A stretch of DNA of 64,000 nt from assembly GCA_009760855.2 (NCBI GenBank), contig WPIO01000049.1, positions 2,134,001 to 2,198,000 on the forward strand, in the 5' to 3' direction. Each line of letters opens with the position of its first letter. The first letter of the stretch is position 1. The position numbers were made by a program, and so were the translations under genes. Below, piece by piece: positions 24,631 to 36,356 of this stretch. Below the pieces are notes generated by a model that made no database searches, had not been told where the DNA came from, and saw only the letters and a program-made list of their open reading frames with translations. This DNA comes from Cristatella mucedo (lineage: Eukaryota > Bryozoa > Phylactolaemata > Cristatellidae).

Positions 24631-25640
24631 CATGCGCAGGCTTTGTTCTTCCCGCATAGAACACTGTCGGAGAAAACCCTCCCGGCAAATGCACGTCTCA
24701 TGCTCGATATATTGCTCGGCGTATCAGCTGGCGACGGCTGATTTTACTTTTATTCATTTGCAGAGTACTAATTCATAGCGTTAATGCCAGCGTTAGTACT
24801 TTTTCGTATCGCCGATACTTTCATTTCTAAGAACCACTTGAGACTATTTGCGACATTCATGTGATCAGACGTACATTGGCGGCATTAAGAGCTGCTGCAC
24901 TTACGAACTCGTGTAGGCCTCGAGTTAAATCTGGCTCGCCCCATTTGATCCATTCAGATCCGTTTCTGTCAGCGCTCTTTGAAAGATTTGCAGATTGCGC
25001 TCTGCTAGGCGTCCGGGCACTGAAATATTTTCGGCCCATTTCTGTACGTTACTGCCCAAACACTGTCATTACCCTATAACGTGCTGCGGCAGGCCAGTAT
25101 GTTAAGGATACAATTCCAACTGAAAAAACTTATATTAATATTAGAATACATCCCGGTACCATATACCTCGAGCTTGATTGACTTTCTGCATATTTTGATT
25201 TACATTGGCGACAGGTACAATTTTTCTCGGTGCTTTTAACATCACCTAGGTATTTTCGCTTTGTTCTCTCACCGTCTCACATGTTCCATACCTTCATCAG
25301 CGTAGATTATGTTACATCTGCATATCGTGTGCGTCATATTTGCGCGAATGCAAACTTCCCGGCATTAACGCACGTCAGTTCGACGGCAGATGCTGGCACT
25401 TCCGGTTTTTGCTGGCCGCCGCTCGCGAACTCTTTTAGACCTAGACGGCCGGAGTCTACCGATGAAATTAATCTCATTTCACAAACTATATTTAAAACGT
25501 ACACGAATTAGGTGCCGACTGCAGGACGCCCGCTATCGTACCGAATCCGATGCCCCGGTTGACAGTGCATGCGTCGGAGCTTGACTATCTATGCGTGGTA
25601 TGCACGCTTCCCGGCGTGCCCTCTTCGCCCGGAGGGCACG
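24628..25640. other. Intergenic, nothing recognised
   Basis: AT-leaning unique-looking sequence. No reading frame with a recognisable domain. Confidence 0.5.
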
Positions 25641-25647
25641 CCGCTTC

Positions 25648-25756
25648 CAAGATGGAGCTGAGCTTTCAAGATGGAGCTGAGCTTTCAAGATGGAGCTGAG
25701 CTTTCAAGATGGAGCTGAGCTTTCAAGATGGAGCTGAGCTTTCAAGATGGAGCTGC
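25648..25756. repeat. 19-bp tandem repeat, six copies
   Basis: Six nearly perfect units of caagatggagctgagcttt; the spacing is exactly 19 bp from 25648 to 25743. Each unit contains caagatgg, close to the YY1 core, and the palindrome gagctgagctt-like region. Confidence 0.95.
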
Positions 25757-25917
25757 GCGTCGAAGGCAGCAAGCCAGTGGGCTGTTCACGTACACAGTCG
25801 AGTATCACACACAAGCTGGACGTGCACAGGACGAATACTTTTAAATTAGCTACAACTACCAGCGAGTATTTTGCTTACTCTGCGAACTGCTATTTACTAA
25901 TTACCATGGCGAGCGAT

Positions 25918-26030
25918 TCATAATAATAATAATAATAATAGCAATATTAATATTATTAAAGCACACTTCATAAAGCACCTTCAGAGAACTCAATTTCTGT
26001 CTAGGCGCTTTACATTTGCTGCAAAGAACG
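25918..26030 (-). mobile_element. LINE-A 3' tail fragment
   Basis: (TAA)n, then cttcagagaactcaatttct and gcgctttacatttgctgc in reverse orientation. Confidence 0.82.
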
Positions 26031-26197
26031 CTCATCGGCAAGCATGGGTCAATTGTCAGCGACACGTGCACAAAGCGACCGTTTCCTCGCAGTAAAACAA
26101 GCTGGACCTCCGACGCGCGACCGGCCGCCGGCCAGGCTGCATTACCCCTCACGTCCTTTGAAATCTGCCAGCGCAACCGCGGGTTTTACGGGCTGTT

Positions 26198-26373
26198 GGA
26201 ATATATGTAATTCATTTGTATGGCGCCCTTAAAGAACTTGATCTCTACTCAGACGCTTCACATAAGCCACGAGGCTCGAGCTCCGGAGCGCCGTGATCCA
26301 ATACATTGCCCATGACCTCGATCGATAAAAGGGAACGCATTAGCCACTGGGCTAAACCGGAAGCCGCATGTAG
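26198..26373 (-). mobile_element. SINE-B copy
   Basis: Reverse SINE-B: the tail taattcatttgtatggcgcc and agaacttgatctctactcag, then the tRNA-like head with the B-box complement ggctcgagctcc and ccactgggctaaacc. About 30 extra bases lie between the B and A boxes compared with the copy at 61606. Confidence 0.72.
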
Positions 26374-26884
26374 TTCACCGTCTTGAAATCACTCTCCCCC
26401 TATCACTACATAATTTCTTTTCTTTATATTCACAATGTTTGTTGCACAATACCCTCCGCATCATTAATTAATATGGCCACCTTCGAAGTGTGGAAAACTG
26501 ACTGACAGATAACGAGACAAGTCAGAGTTGTGTAATTAGAGAAATAGGAGAACATATTTCTACTTCTAAATGCAAATTCTACTCAGCAGAATAAACTAGT
26601 GCTATTCCTCACAGCAGCCGAGGCATCTAGCATCTATGACACTACCAGCCAGCTGGTATTCCTATACTTAAAACAATAGTAAAAGAACTAAAATATTGTG
26701 TAGCACCCAAAGAAAAATAAAACTCTTTCTAGGTACCCAGAAAAACTGGAAAAAGGAAGCGAGCGAGTTTTCTTGCGATACACAATGGCACAAAACCAGC
26801 ACGCCCAAGCACACAACAGACAGCATTGAAACTCGGAGCGAGCAAACGCTGTGGGGTATACGTGGGCTTCGACTTCCTTTTAAA
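26374..26884. other. AT-rich intergenic, nothing recognised
   Basis: No gene, RNA or repeat family was recognised. Confidence 0.5.
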
Positions 26885-27117
26885 ATTTCAAGTTAGGTGA
26901 TGTCGGGACGTCAGTCAAAAGTGAGTTTAAATCTTTGCGAGCATATTAACTACAGGTTCGGCCATTAAAGGATTTGCGATTAGTTAGGGGCAACGGTAAA
27001 CGAATTGTGTCAGATGAATGGGTCAGATATGCTCTGAGCCCTGTCCCTGCTCTGCCTCCAAAATGGCCGATTTCCAAACCGGGCACATATTTCAAATCCT
27101 TTGGAGACGGTGCCTTG
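26885..27117 (-). mobile_element. Old diverged LINE-A fragments
   Basis: Positions 26885-27050 follow the LINE-A RT 3' region in reverse (gtcgggacgtcagtc, attaaaggatttgcgatt, ggtcagatatgctctgag) with heavy divergence. Positions 27090-27117 (aaatcctttggagacggtgc) are a short forward piece of the same region. Confidence 0.55.
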
Positions 27118-27177
27118 TAATGTAATGTAATGTATCTCCGTCAGTAACTCCACAAAGTCATAAAGACCATGTGGGTG

Positions 27178-28967
27178 TTACGCAGGAGAGTTTTGTATTG
27201 CCCACTCACAGCCTAAGCGGCTTTCGGTACGCATTCGGTACCCAACAGACTTCGTCTCACGCAACAAAGAGAAAGTGGGAAGCATAGCAGAGTTAGGGGA
27301 GCAGTTGAGGTAGTGAGTAGCATAGAAGTAGCAGTTCAGGACCGCTGAAAAAGATGTGCCATAGTCGGCAGTTGGAGAGTAGATGTCGTTGCGCAAGAAT
27401 TCTGGAAGCGAGTTCCACAGTCTAGGACCTGCAGAGCTAAAGCTTCTGTCGCCAACTGTCTTTAAGCAGAGGAATGAGACAGCTAATTTATTGTCCACAC
27501 AGGACCTGAGGGTGCGAACAGGCTGAAACTGATGCAACAGTTCAGCTAGGTATGAAGGAACCAAGCCGTGGCGGGCCTTGTGGGTCAGCGTAAGAACTTT
27601 GCTCTGTATCCTTTGCTCAACCGGCAACCATTCTAGCTCTTTCAGCAAAGGAGACACGTGCTCAAACCGCTGGGACTTGAAGACCAGCCTTGCAGCCATA
27701 ATCATAGTCCGCTGTAGTGGCATGATAGCTTTCTTTGGTAGCCCAGCCAAAAGGAAATTACAATAATCAAGCCGAGACAGAACTAAAGAGCTAGTTAAAT
27801 TGTTTACAAGCCACTGTTGGAGACAGCTTCTAATCTTGGATAGGGATAGGATGTGATGGCTAGCTGTCGAGGCAGTCTTCTGAATGAAGCTTTTGAAATT
27901 GAGGCAGCTATCGAACACGACACCTAGATTACGAGCACGTGGTGAAGGTCGCACAACAGCATCACCTATTAGAACAGCAAAGCCTTTTAATCCAGCCACA
28001 CGCTTAGGGTGTCCTATGAGAAGCAGTTCGGTTTTATCGTCATTTAATTTCAGGAAGTTTTCCGACATCCAGGATCGAATATCGGCAAGGCAAGCATTCA
28101 GTTTCTCAGTTGCTGCAGCAGATTCCGACGGTTTAAATGACAAATACAACTGAGTATCGTCAGCATAGAAGTGATATCCTATTCCATAGGCCTTAATCAC
28201 TTTTCCCAGAGGTTGCGTATAAATGGAGAACAGCAAGGGACCAAGTACAGTTCCTTGAGGAACTCCACAGGTGACCCTTCTCATGTCTGAGACCTGACCC
28301 CCACACGACACGGATTGAACACGATCAGACAAGTATGATTTAAACCACGCCAGTGCTTCGTCTGCCAGACCGATCGTTGTTCTCAATCGTTCAACTAGAA
28401 CTTCGTGATCAATGGTGTCGAAGGCAGCAGACAGATCTAGCAGAGCCAAGGCAGTGACATTCCCTTCGTCGTTGCCACGCAGAATTTCATTGTTAACACG
28501 GAGGAGAGCAGTTTCAGCAGAGTGCTGCCTCTTGAAACCTGATTGAAATGTTTCTGACATTCCATTCTTTTCAGTATGTTCAACCAGCTGCTTAACAATA
28601 ATTTTTCAAGAATCTTTGACAAGAAAGGAAGAAGGGAAACTGTGCGATAGTTTGCAAGAACTTCTGTATCTAACCCGGGCTTTTAAAGAATGGGTCGAGC
28701 AATTGCCGATTTGAAGGACTTGGGGACGACCCCTTTTCCTAAAGAAGCATTAAAAAACTTGGTTATGGAAGGGCCAAGTTGGTCTGCTAGTAAAGACCAC
28801 AGAGATGAGGGTATAGGGTCTTCAAGAGACGAGCTCTTTTTGCTAGACCTTATTAAGGTAGCCACATCGCATACAGATACCTCGGAGAACCTTTTAAGGA
28901 AGGTCACAGGTTGTGATATAGCAATTTCTTTAGTCGGATGGGGCTTTATGGAGGCAGGAATGTGCAC
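27178..28967 (-). pseudogene. LINE-B reverse transcriptase (one stop, two frameshifts)
   Basis: The RT N-terminal part is open at 28683-28967 (SSSLEDPIPSSLWSLL, FKSAIARPIL) and stops at an in-frame TAA (28683-28685). The frame continues through a short [19 protein letters not shown] segment and shifts by one base near 28590. It is then open for 460 codons at 27178-28560, with [11 protein letters not shown] (42-52), GVPQGTVLGPLLF (99-111), FYADDTQLYL (131-140) and WNSLPEF near the end. All catalytic motifs are intact while the frame is not. Without correction the protein is non-functional. Confidence 0.88.
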
Positions 28968-30493
28968 AATTTTTCAGTAAAGAAGGCTGAAAACTTTTCT
29001 GCTGAGCCTTTAATATCTGGGGAGTCAGACCTGGCAGCATTGGCCAGTAAATGGTTTACTGTCTTATAAATCTGTTTAGTGTCCGACTGGCAGGAATTCA
29101 GTTTTCTAATGAAAAAAGAAGCCCTGGCTTTTTTAAGCTTTCGGGTGTAAACTCGAAGGAAGTCTTTAAAATTGACTAGGTCTGCCTCAGACACCGATTT
29201 CTTGAAACGACGTTCCAGCCTGTGCTTAACACGGCACATCTTAAGGAGTTCTTTTGTAAATTGAAAGGAATCTCGACGACTTTGAACACGGATAGAGCGA
29301 ACGGGAGCATGCTTGTCAAGAGCACTCCTGAGTGTCATGTTCATCGCATCTGTGAGGGTATCGAGGCTGCCGGTCGAGTCTGAATGCAGATCAAGAAGGC
29401 CTGCATCACAAACAGATTTCAAAAACTTGCCCATGTCAATGCTTTGTAAGTTACGTCGTTTGGCAAATTCGACATTACCCTGCACGTACGAGGGAGCAGG
29501 AACAGTAAACGAGACCGAAAAATGATCTGAGAGGGTCAGTGGGCACACCACAAAGTCAGTGGGGAGGACATCCTTAGTGATCACGAGATCTAGAATGTGG
29601 CCACCGACGTGGGTGCTATGATTAACGTGTTGGGCCAAACCGAAATTCTCCAGACAGTCATGAAATGAGCGGACCTGGCTGTTGCTAGGGTTGTCAACGT
29701 GAATATTGAAGTCTCCTACAATCAGTAGCGGCCTGTCACACACAGATATTTTAGCGAGGAACTCTGAAAACTCCTCTATAAACAAGTTTAGACAGCCAGA
29801 AGGAGGCCGGTATATCACAACGGTGAGAGGCATTGTCTTTGATGAAGACCTAATTGCAACCGATTCAAACGATGGCCCAAGCGAGAAACTGCACATTTTA
29901 TAGCCAAACGATTCGCGAACAACAATTGCAACCCCACCACCAACCTTGTCAGAACGCATGGACTGATAGAATGAGAACCCGGGTGGGGTGGTCTCGGAAA
30001 TACAGCTACTGGAACAAGGCGTCATCCAGGTTTCGGTAAGCAGAAATGCATCTAGCTTCTCCTGGACCACCTGATCGCGAATAAGTAACCCCTTGGTTTT
30101 TAGCGAGCGGACATTTAGTAGGCGGAATGTAAGAGGCTGTCCAACAACTGGGCGACGGCGATGAAGTGGCTCGTATTCTCTACCGTTTGCGTCCGCCCTG
30201 GCGGACGCTGGCTCTTCGAATTTGAATTGGACCTTGGTAACGGCCGTGGGACGACGTTTCACAACGTGCTGGGCTACAGCGGGTGGGCTACTACCGCAAC
30301 AAGTACTATTTAGCGCTTTAAACTTATGAGTCGTAGGTTTGATAGCCGAGCTGTTGATGGGGCGAACGCAGGATGCAGGTAGGTTCTCACTGACCCTCCG
30401 GAGAAGGCCCGCCGGTAGGTATCGACTAATGGCGACATCGCGTCTTATGCTAAGCAGGTCCTGTTTTGTGTAGCATATCCAAGGACAGCTCAT
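28946..30493 (-). pseudogene. LINE-B APE-type endonuclease domain (frame broken before RT)
   Basis: 515 codons from an ATG. After a basic/Pro-rich N-terminus (1-120) comes an apurinic/apyrimidinic-type endonuclease: LLNVRSL (125-131), TETWM (153-157), the VAIRS and VVIYRPPSG strands, VGDFNIHVD (259-267) and the catalytic SDHFSVSF (322-329). Such domains nick target DNA to prime reverse transcription. Residues 330-515 are the linker with RKLKKARASFFIRKL, typical of the region before RT. The frame ends at FLPP, where a one-base shift separates it from the RT frame that resumes at about 28967. The domain itself looks complete. Confidence 0.88.
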
Positions 30494-30600
30494 AAATAGT
30501 CACAGCGAAGATAGCAGCGGGATACCCGAAGGTATTACGGAGAAATCAAGTAAAGGTCCACACCACGCTAGGAGTCGCCCGAGGCCGCTCTTTAGCGCGG

Positions 30601-31279
30601 GGAGGAATGCCTTGAGTTCACATGCTCTCAAAGCAAACGATTCGCTATCGACAGACGTCACAAAATTCCCGGACTCGACGAGAATTAAATAGAAGGCAAA
30701 AAATATCAGTTGTTCTTCTTAGCGTTCGCTCCATTATCTCTTTGCGAATTGCCCTTTTTTCACTTACGAATGTAAAATTCTGAAGGGCCATCAATAAATG
30801 ACTGATATACTTTCTTTCCATCTAGTTCTAAGTGCTAAGACAAAATTAAGTTGTCTTAGCGAGCTATACAAGTATCTTTTAATTGCTATGCTAAGCCTGA
30901 TTTGGAAGAATTTTGAATTTCTGTTGGTTGGAGTAAGTAAAAATGAAGGGATCTAAAATTGATCAACCGAATAATACAGTCAATGACCTGCTTCATAGGG
31001 AGGCAGTACAGGTTGGTGAGAAGTTCGTAATGCTGCAAATAGTTATCGGAGTTCACAACAGACAAGTCCGGCTGCAAAAATTTGAACCTTTTGTAAGCGT
31101 CGCATTGTGCAGGCGTGAAGAGTGAGGCAAATAGTGAGTCAAAGAAGTCCTGACAGAGTTTTAAACACGGATCAGCTTGCCAGTAGTATTCTTACCTCAT
31201 TATTGTTTTATTATCATCATCCTCATCTAATGAGACCCGAAGTTTTTGCAATGATAAATAGCTTAACATGTGGCAGACT
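30601..31279 (-). mobile_element. Mostly unassigned; old LINE-A remnant at 30885-31180
   Basis: Positions 30885-31180 weakly follow the LINE-A RT C-terminal region in reverse (cagtcaatgacctgcttca, caacagacaagtccggctgc, gtgagtcaaagaagtcctga). The flanks show nothing recognisable. Confidence 0.45.
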
Positions 31280-32415
31280 TAATGATAATAATAAAAATGC
31301 ACTTGATAAAGCGCCCTCAGAGAACTCAATTTCTGTCTAGGCGCTTTACATTTGCTGCAAAGGGACTTGACCGTGATGACTTGAGCTGATGTAGTCGCCT
31401 AGCGAGAGGGCACTTTGGAACCGGACGCTTAGACTGCGTGCAGACTCTATAATAATAGCTATATAATTCATTTGTATAGCGCTCTAAGAGAACTTAATCT
31501 TTATTTAGGCGCGCGCGTCACATATGCCACGGGGTTTGAACCCACTACATCGGCCAGACCTTGGTCGGGGCTAGCACTTTGACCACTGGGCCAAATCAGC
31601 TCGAGTGATATGCTGGTCGAGCTCATTTTTAAGTTATAGATTTCCAATTTCTGGATAGAAGAAGTATTACCCGTAACTAGCAAGTGGGTTTTATCGCCGT
31701 TTAATTTGAGTAATTTCACCGTCACCCAAGTGCGAATGTCCGAAAAAGGTTCTGTAAGTGACTGAATAGAGTTCGATGTGCTGGAAGGCATAGAGGGATC
31801 CGAGTACAGGTGCACCTGTGTGCCGTCTGCATAGAAATAAAACCTAGATCGTGCTTTGCGATTACATGGACGAGTGAGTGTATAGATTCGGAAAAGTAGT
31901 GGATCAAGCATGGACGCCTGGGTTAAGCGATAGAGTCAAGGCTCCCCGGATGATGGCTGGTTTCCGTTTATACCTGATGCTCTGAAATCTTCCGCATCAA
32001 ACATCGGTCCTCAACCATTGCATTTCAGTGCTAGTGATGCCCAGGAAAAACGTTAGGTGCCCAAGAAGAACTTGATCAGAACAAGCAAATATCAATAATC
32101 CAGATTAAAATATATAATATTTAATATAATATATAGTATGTAATATATCAACACACTAGAGTCCAGAACTAGCAGAGAAACTAACTACCTGAGGTAGCGT
32201 TCCTGGAAGGTCATTGTATTCTTGTAAAAATTCTAGCTCCTTAAAGTTGTACGGGCTGAAGTCTGACTGAATCTTACTCGATAGGTTTGAAGTTTTGGTA
32301 TAAGACTGTAAAAGATCTGCCACTATAATAATAAACATTTTCAAGTATCCTTTGCAGGAGCGGTAGTATGGAAACAAGAAGTAACTTGTTCAGATCTTCC
32401 AGGTCTAGTGCTAAC
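31280..32415 (-). mobile_element. LINE-A copy split by a SINE-B
   Basis: Tail at 31280-31370, RT region at 31371-31448, a SINE-B at 31450-31607, then RT to 32415, where ctgactgaatcttactcg and ccaggtctagtgc correspond to the 5' edge of the 21823-23478 copy. Strongly diverged, with many stops. The YADD region reads YADGTQ, so the catalytic pair is lost. Confidence 0.78.
31450..31607 (-). mobile_element. SINE-B copy inside LINE-A
   Basis: Tail attcatttgtatagcgctct and agaacttaatctttatttag, head with ggggtttgaaccc, gaccttggtcgggg and ccactgggccaaa. LINE-A sequence resumes at once with gatatgctgg, which dates this SINE as younger than the LINE copy. Confidence 0.85.
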
Positions 32416-32526
32416 TTCTTCGTTAGTTGCCTAACCATAACAAGTTTGAAGGTTGCAGTGACAATACCTGTGGCCAATTACGTATTTATTTTGGTAGCTA
32501 CGGAAGTAGCAAATATAATGCATAGT

Positions 32527-33285
32527 ATTAATAACAATAATAATTCATTTTTATAGCGCCCTCATATAACCTAATCTCTTTCTAAACACTTTGCATATGG
32601 CGTAACAAAAGCATGATTGAAGGGTTATTGGTAATATACACAGTGTCACCGAGCATATGGTTAGTGGTAGGTAACATGCACAGTGTCGGCGCTCACACTG
32701 TAAGCACACTAAGTACGTGTCACAAGGATCCAACTAATGCTGTAAGAAATTGGTGCGTTTGAGCTTCTTTTTACGGTAAATGTTGTTAAGTCAGCGGATG
32801 TCGTGACGTCAGTCGGCAACGAGTTCCAGGCTTCTTGAACATACATATAAGGTAAAGGCACGCTCTCCGAAAGACTGGTTTGGGAGTAGTTCTGATTGGT
32901 AGGCTGGGGCAAGAAAATTAGGAGACCTAAGATAACGTGACAGAACCTTGAAGTATATACACTGCTTGATTAGGAGCCAGTGCAGATCGGCGAGTGCAGA
33001 TCGGCCAGTGCAGGTCGGAGAATTATCAGGGATTGCAACCAGAGAGACTTTACCTAAGTCTGCGTTCCTGATATAGTCTGCATACACCCCGAAGCAATTC
33101 TGACTCTGTATATTGATTAGCTCTAAAACCGGACTGGAACCTACTGTTTAGGTTTGAAGTTTCAATGCAAGAGTTGAGTTAGTCTGCTACAATGTATTCC
33201 AGTGTCTTCAATAGGAACTGCAGTAGGGAGACTGGGCGGAAGTTGCTCAAGTTCCTTGGTCTAGTATTGCTTTCGTAATGCATAT
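32527..33285 (-). mobile_element. LINE-A copy with a large internal deletion
   Basis: Keeps the 3' tail, the last part of RT and the most 5' RT part, but jumps at about 33015 from cagtgcaggtcgg to ccagagagactttaccta, losing roughly 800 bases including YADD. At the junction a 16-bp motif gcagatcggcgagt-like is present three times. Confidence 0.75.
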
Positions 33286-35184
33286 TAGAAGGAGAGCAGT
33301 TGATAGGAGGTCGAGTAAGTTAGTGTTCTACCACTTCATCTCTCAAAATTTTTCTCTCGTACGCTCACAAAATTGCTTAGAGAACCGGCATTAACTGTCC
33401 ACTTACCTGATTGAGTCGAATCTCCAGGCACTTCCTTCAGATGTGTGCATTTCTTTCTTTAAAATCGGGTGCCGAAGTGCAACCGTGAGGTGCATTGTTG
33501 TCAGTGGCGTCTGTAGACTGCATCGGCTCACGCGCCTTTAGTAAGGCCAAATTTATGAATGATTTATGAATTATTTGATTTATGAATATATACCCTTATA
33601 GTCCGCTGCTGCATTGATGGATGCAGCAGTGAATGGCTGAATGAGTGCGTGGCCTTAAGCGGCGGGTGCAATTGAAGCCGTAATTCCGATATAACAAGCT
33701 GCAGTTCGTTATTCCTGCAATGAAAGCAACAGATTCTTACTAACTTAATTTCATTCGTGGCAGTAATTTTTTTGAGACTACTTTAAATAACTTGATCAAG
33801 TTCACTTTATATGCTCAATCAGGTGTACGAACGCTTTCGGATAATGCCGAATAGCCTATTTCTGATATGGGGTAACGCACTGAACGCTTTGGTGTTCTTG
33901 TGACGTGACAGTCTCGAGAATTAGTAGCGATTAGTGGAACGATGCCGTTTGCTCGAAAAAAAGTCTTCCACTCCGAGCGTGCACCTCGAGGTGATTGCTA
34001 CCACCGCGATGATGTCTATGCCAAGACTGATTAACCTGTCTGGTTTTTCCGATGACCTACTGGTATTGGGACGTACTTGAGAGATTTGGGTGTATATAGT
34101 ATCTACGACGCGCATGTTCGACATCTGAACTCTGGCCCCGTTGCATTACGTCAGGGCGCGCCGCAAGCATCGGGACAGAGAGAAATGTGCGGCATGTGAG
34201 ATACTTTAGCAATGCTTGAGGGGGGCGGGGCACATAAGACGCTTTAAAACGATCCAATCATCCACGGAATGGGCCTTTTAAATAAAACGGATCTGTGGCT
34301 CGAGAGCTGCAGCGTACACAGTTCTTGTACAATAAAAGATCGTCTGCAGCATTGAATTCTCAACGAGCCAGCGAAGACAGTAGACCGAGCTGAGAGATCG
34401 CAGCAGCTGACCACCGTATTCGCCTTAATAGCGAGCTCATCAGGATTTGATTCCTTCAGAGGCACGCGATAGCTACTTCGCGTGCTCCGAAGCAGGCGAA
34501 GTTTCCTGTCGTGAATCTAGGCTCTTGGGCTGCGCCCAAGACCGAGGAGGCATGACGATGATGGCATGACGATGATGGCATGACGATGAGCAATGCCCAA
34601 CGCGCTCGCAGCTGGACTTCGGAATGACCCAGCGTCGTAGTCGTCGCCTAATGTCGTTCGGCGTCGCGTGACGATCGATCTCCACACAAAGCCTGGAGCG
34701 TCTTCGGCTCGCCAATGCCGGGTATCGCTCGCGAGGTTTTTTGCCAGGATGACCTCCAAGAGCGTACCGGCTGCGGGCGTGAGCAGCCGAATCGTGGCTG
34801 ACGCTTTCGCGGACTGAAAACGGCCGCTGCAAATACGAATTGCAGCGCAGCACCCGACGGCTCCCGGCAGCGAGCAGCGAGCTCAACTTCCTCGTGCGCG
34901 CACGCTGTGTGAGCTAGGTGCAGGCGGAAGCCGCTGGATCGGCAAAGCTATTCTAATCTGATCAAGAGAGCCAAGGCCATCGATGATCACCTAGCAACGA
35001 CCGCACCTAGCAACGACCGCACCTCTACTGATGACGATGGAGAGCGTGCACAATTCGTCCGTCGCGGATCGACGGACTGTGGCTCGTTCAGGGCTCGCTT
35101 CGGCGAGGAGCTCTCCAACAGACATCGAAACTCCGACTGCGAAACCTCGAATTATTTCTCGGCCGAATGTGAATTCTCGCCGCC
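33286..35184. other. Intergenic; short tandem repeats at 34551 and 34989
   Basis: No gene recognised. A 14-bp unit catgacgatgatgg is repeated three times (34551-34592) and a 16-bp unit acctagcaacgaccgc twice (34989-35020). Confidence 0.55.
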
Positions 35185-35640
35185 GTCTGGGACTCCACAA
35201 AGCCACAAAAACTACTTGGATGATACACAGGAGTGCTTTGCATACCGAACTCGCAGCCTAAGCGGCGGTCGGTACGCATGCGGTAAACAACAGATTTCAT
35301 CTCGCGAGACGAAGAGAAACTGAGAAGCATAGCTGAGTCACAGGAGGCCTGTAATGGAAGCGAGTAGCAAGGATGTAGCAGCTCAGAACGACTGGGAAGG
35401 CAAATGTCCAAGTCGGTTAGAGGACGATAGATGTAGTTGTGTAAAAATTGTGAAAGTGAGTTCAACAGTCTATGGTCTATTGTTGTTCATAAAGACCAAA
35501 GGGTACGCGGAGGCTGCAAATGTTACAGATATTCAGCTAGGGATGAAGGAATCAAACTACGTCGGCCACGTTGGTTTGTCCAAGAATTTTGCTCCACATC
35601 CATCCATCGACCGTCGAAGCTCTTTCAGGGAAGACGGCAC
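35185..35640 (-). mobile_element. Old diverged LINE-B 3' fragment
   Basis: Follows the LINE-B 3' region in reverse: gactccacaaagccacaaa, ctcgcagcctaagcggc, acagatttcatctcgcgaga and tcagctagggatgaaggaa, with many substitutions. Confidence 0.7.
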
Positions 35641-36342
<702 letters not shown>

Positions 36343-36356
36343 ACATATTTACCACT

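Larger units (their letters stand above)
27118..30600 (-). mobile_element. LINE-B copy 1, near full length
   Basis: A non-LTR retrotransposon of about 3.5 kb on the minus strand: endonuclease-containing frame, RT, short 3' UTR and a terminal (ATTAC)n-type tail (tacattacattacatta on the minus strand). The 5' boundary is approximate. Three lesions break the main reading frame; all three are shared with the copy at 54990-58235. Confidence 0.88.
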
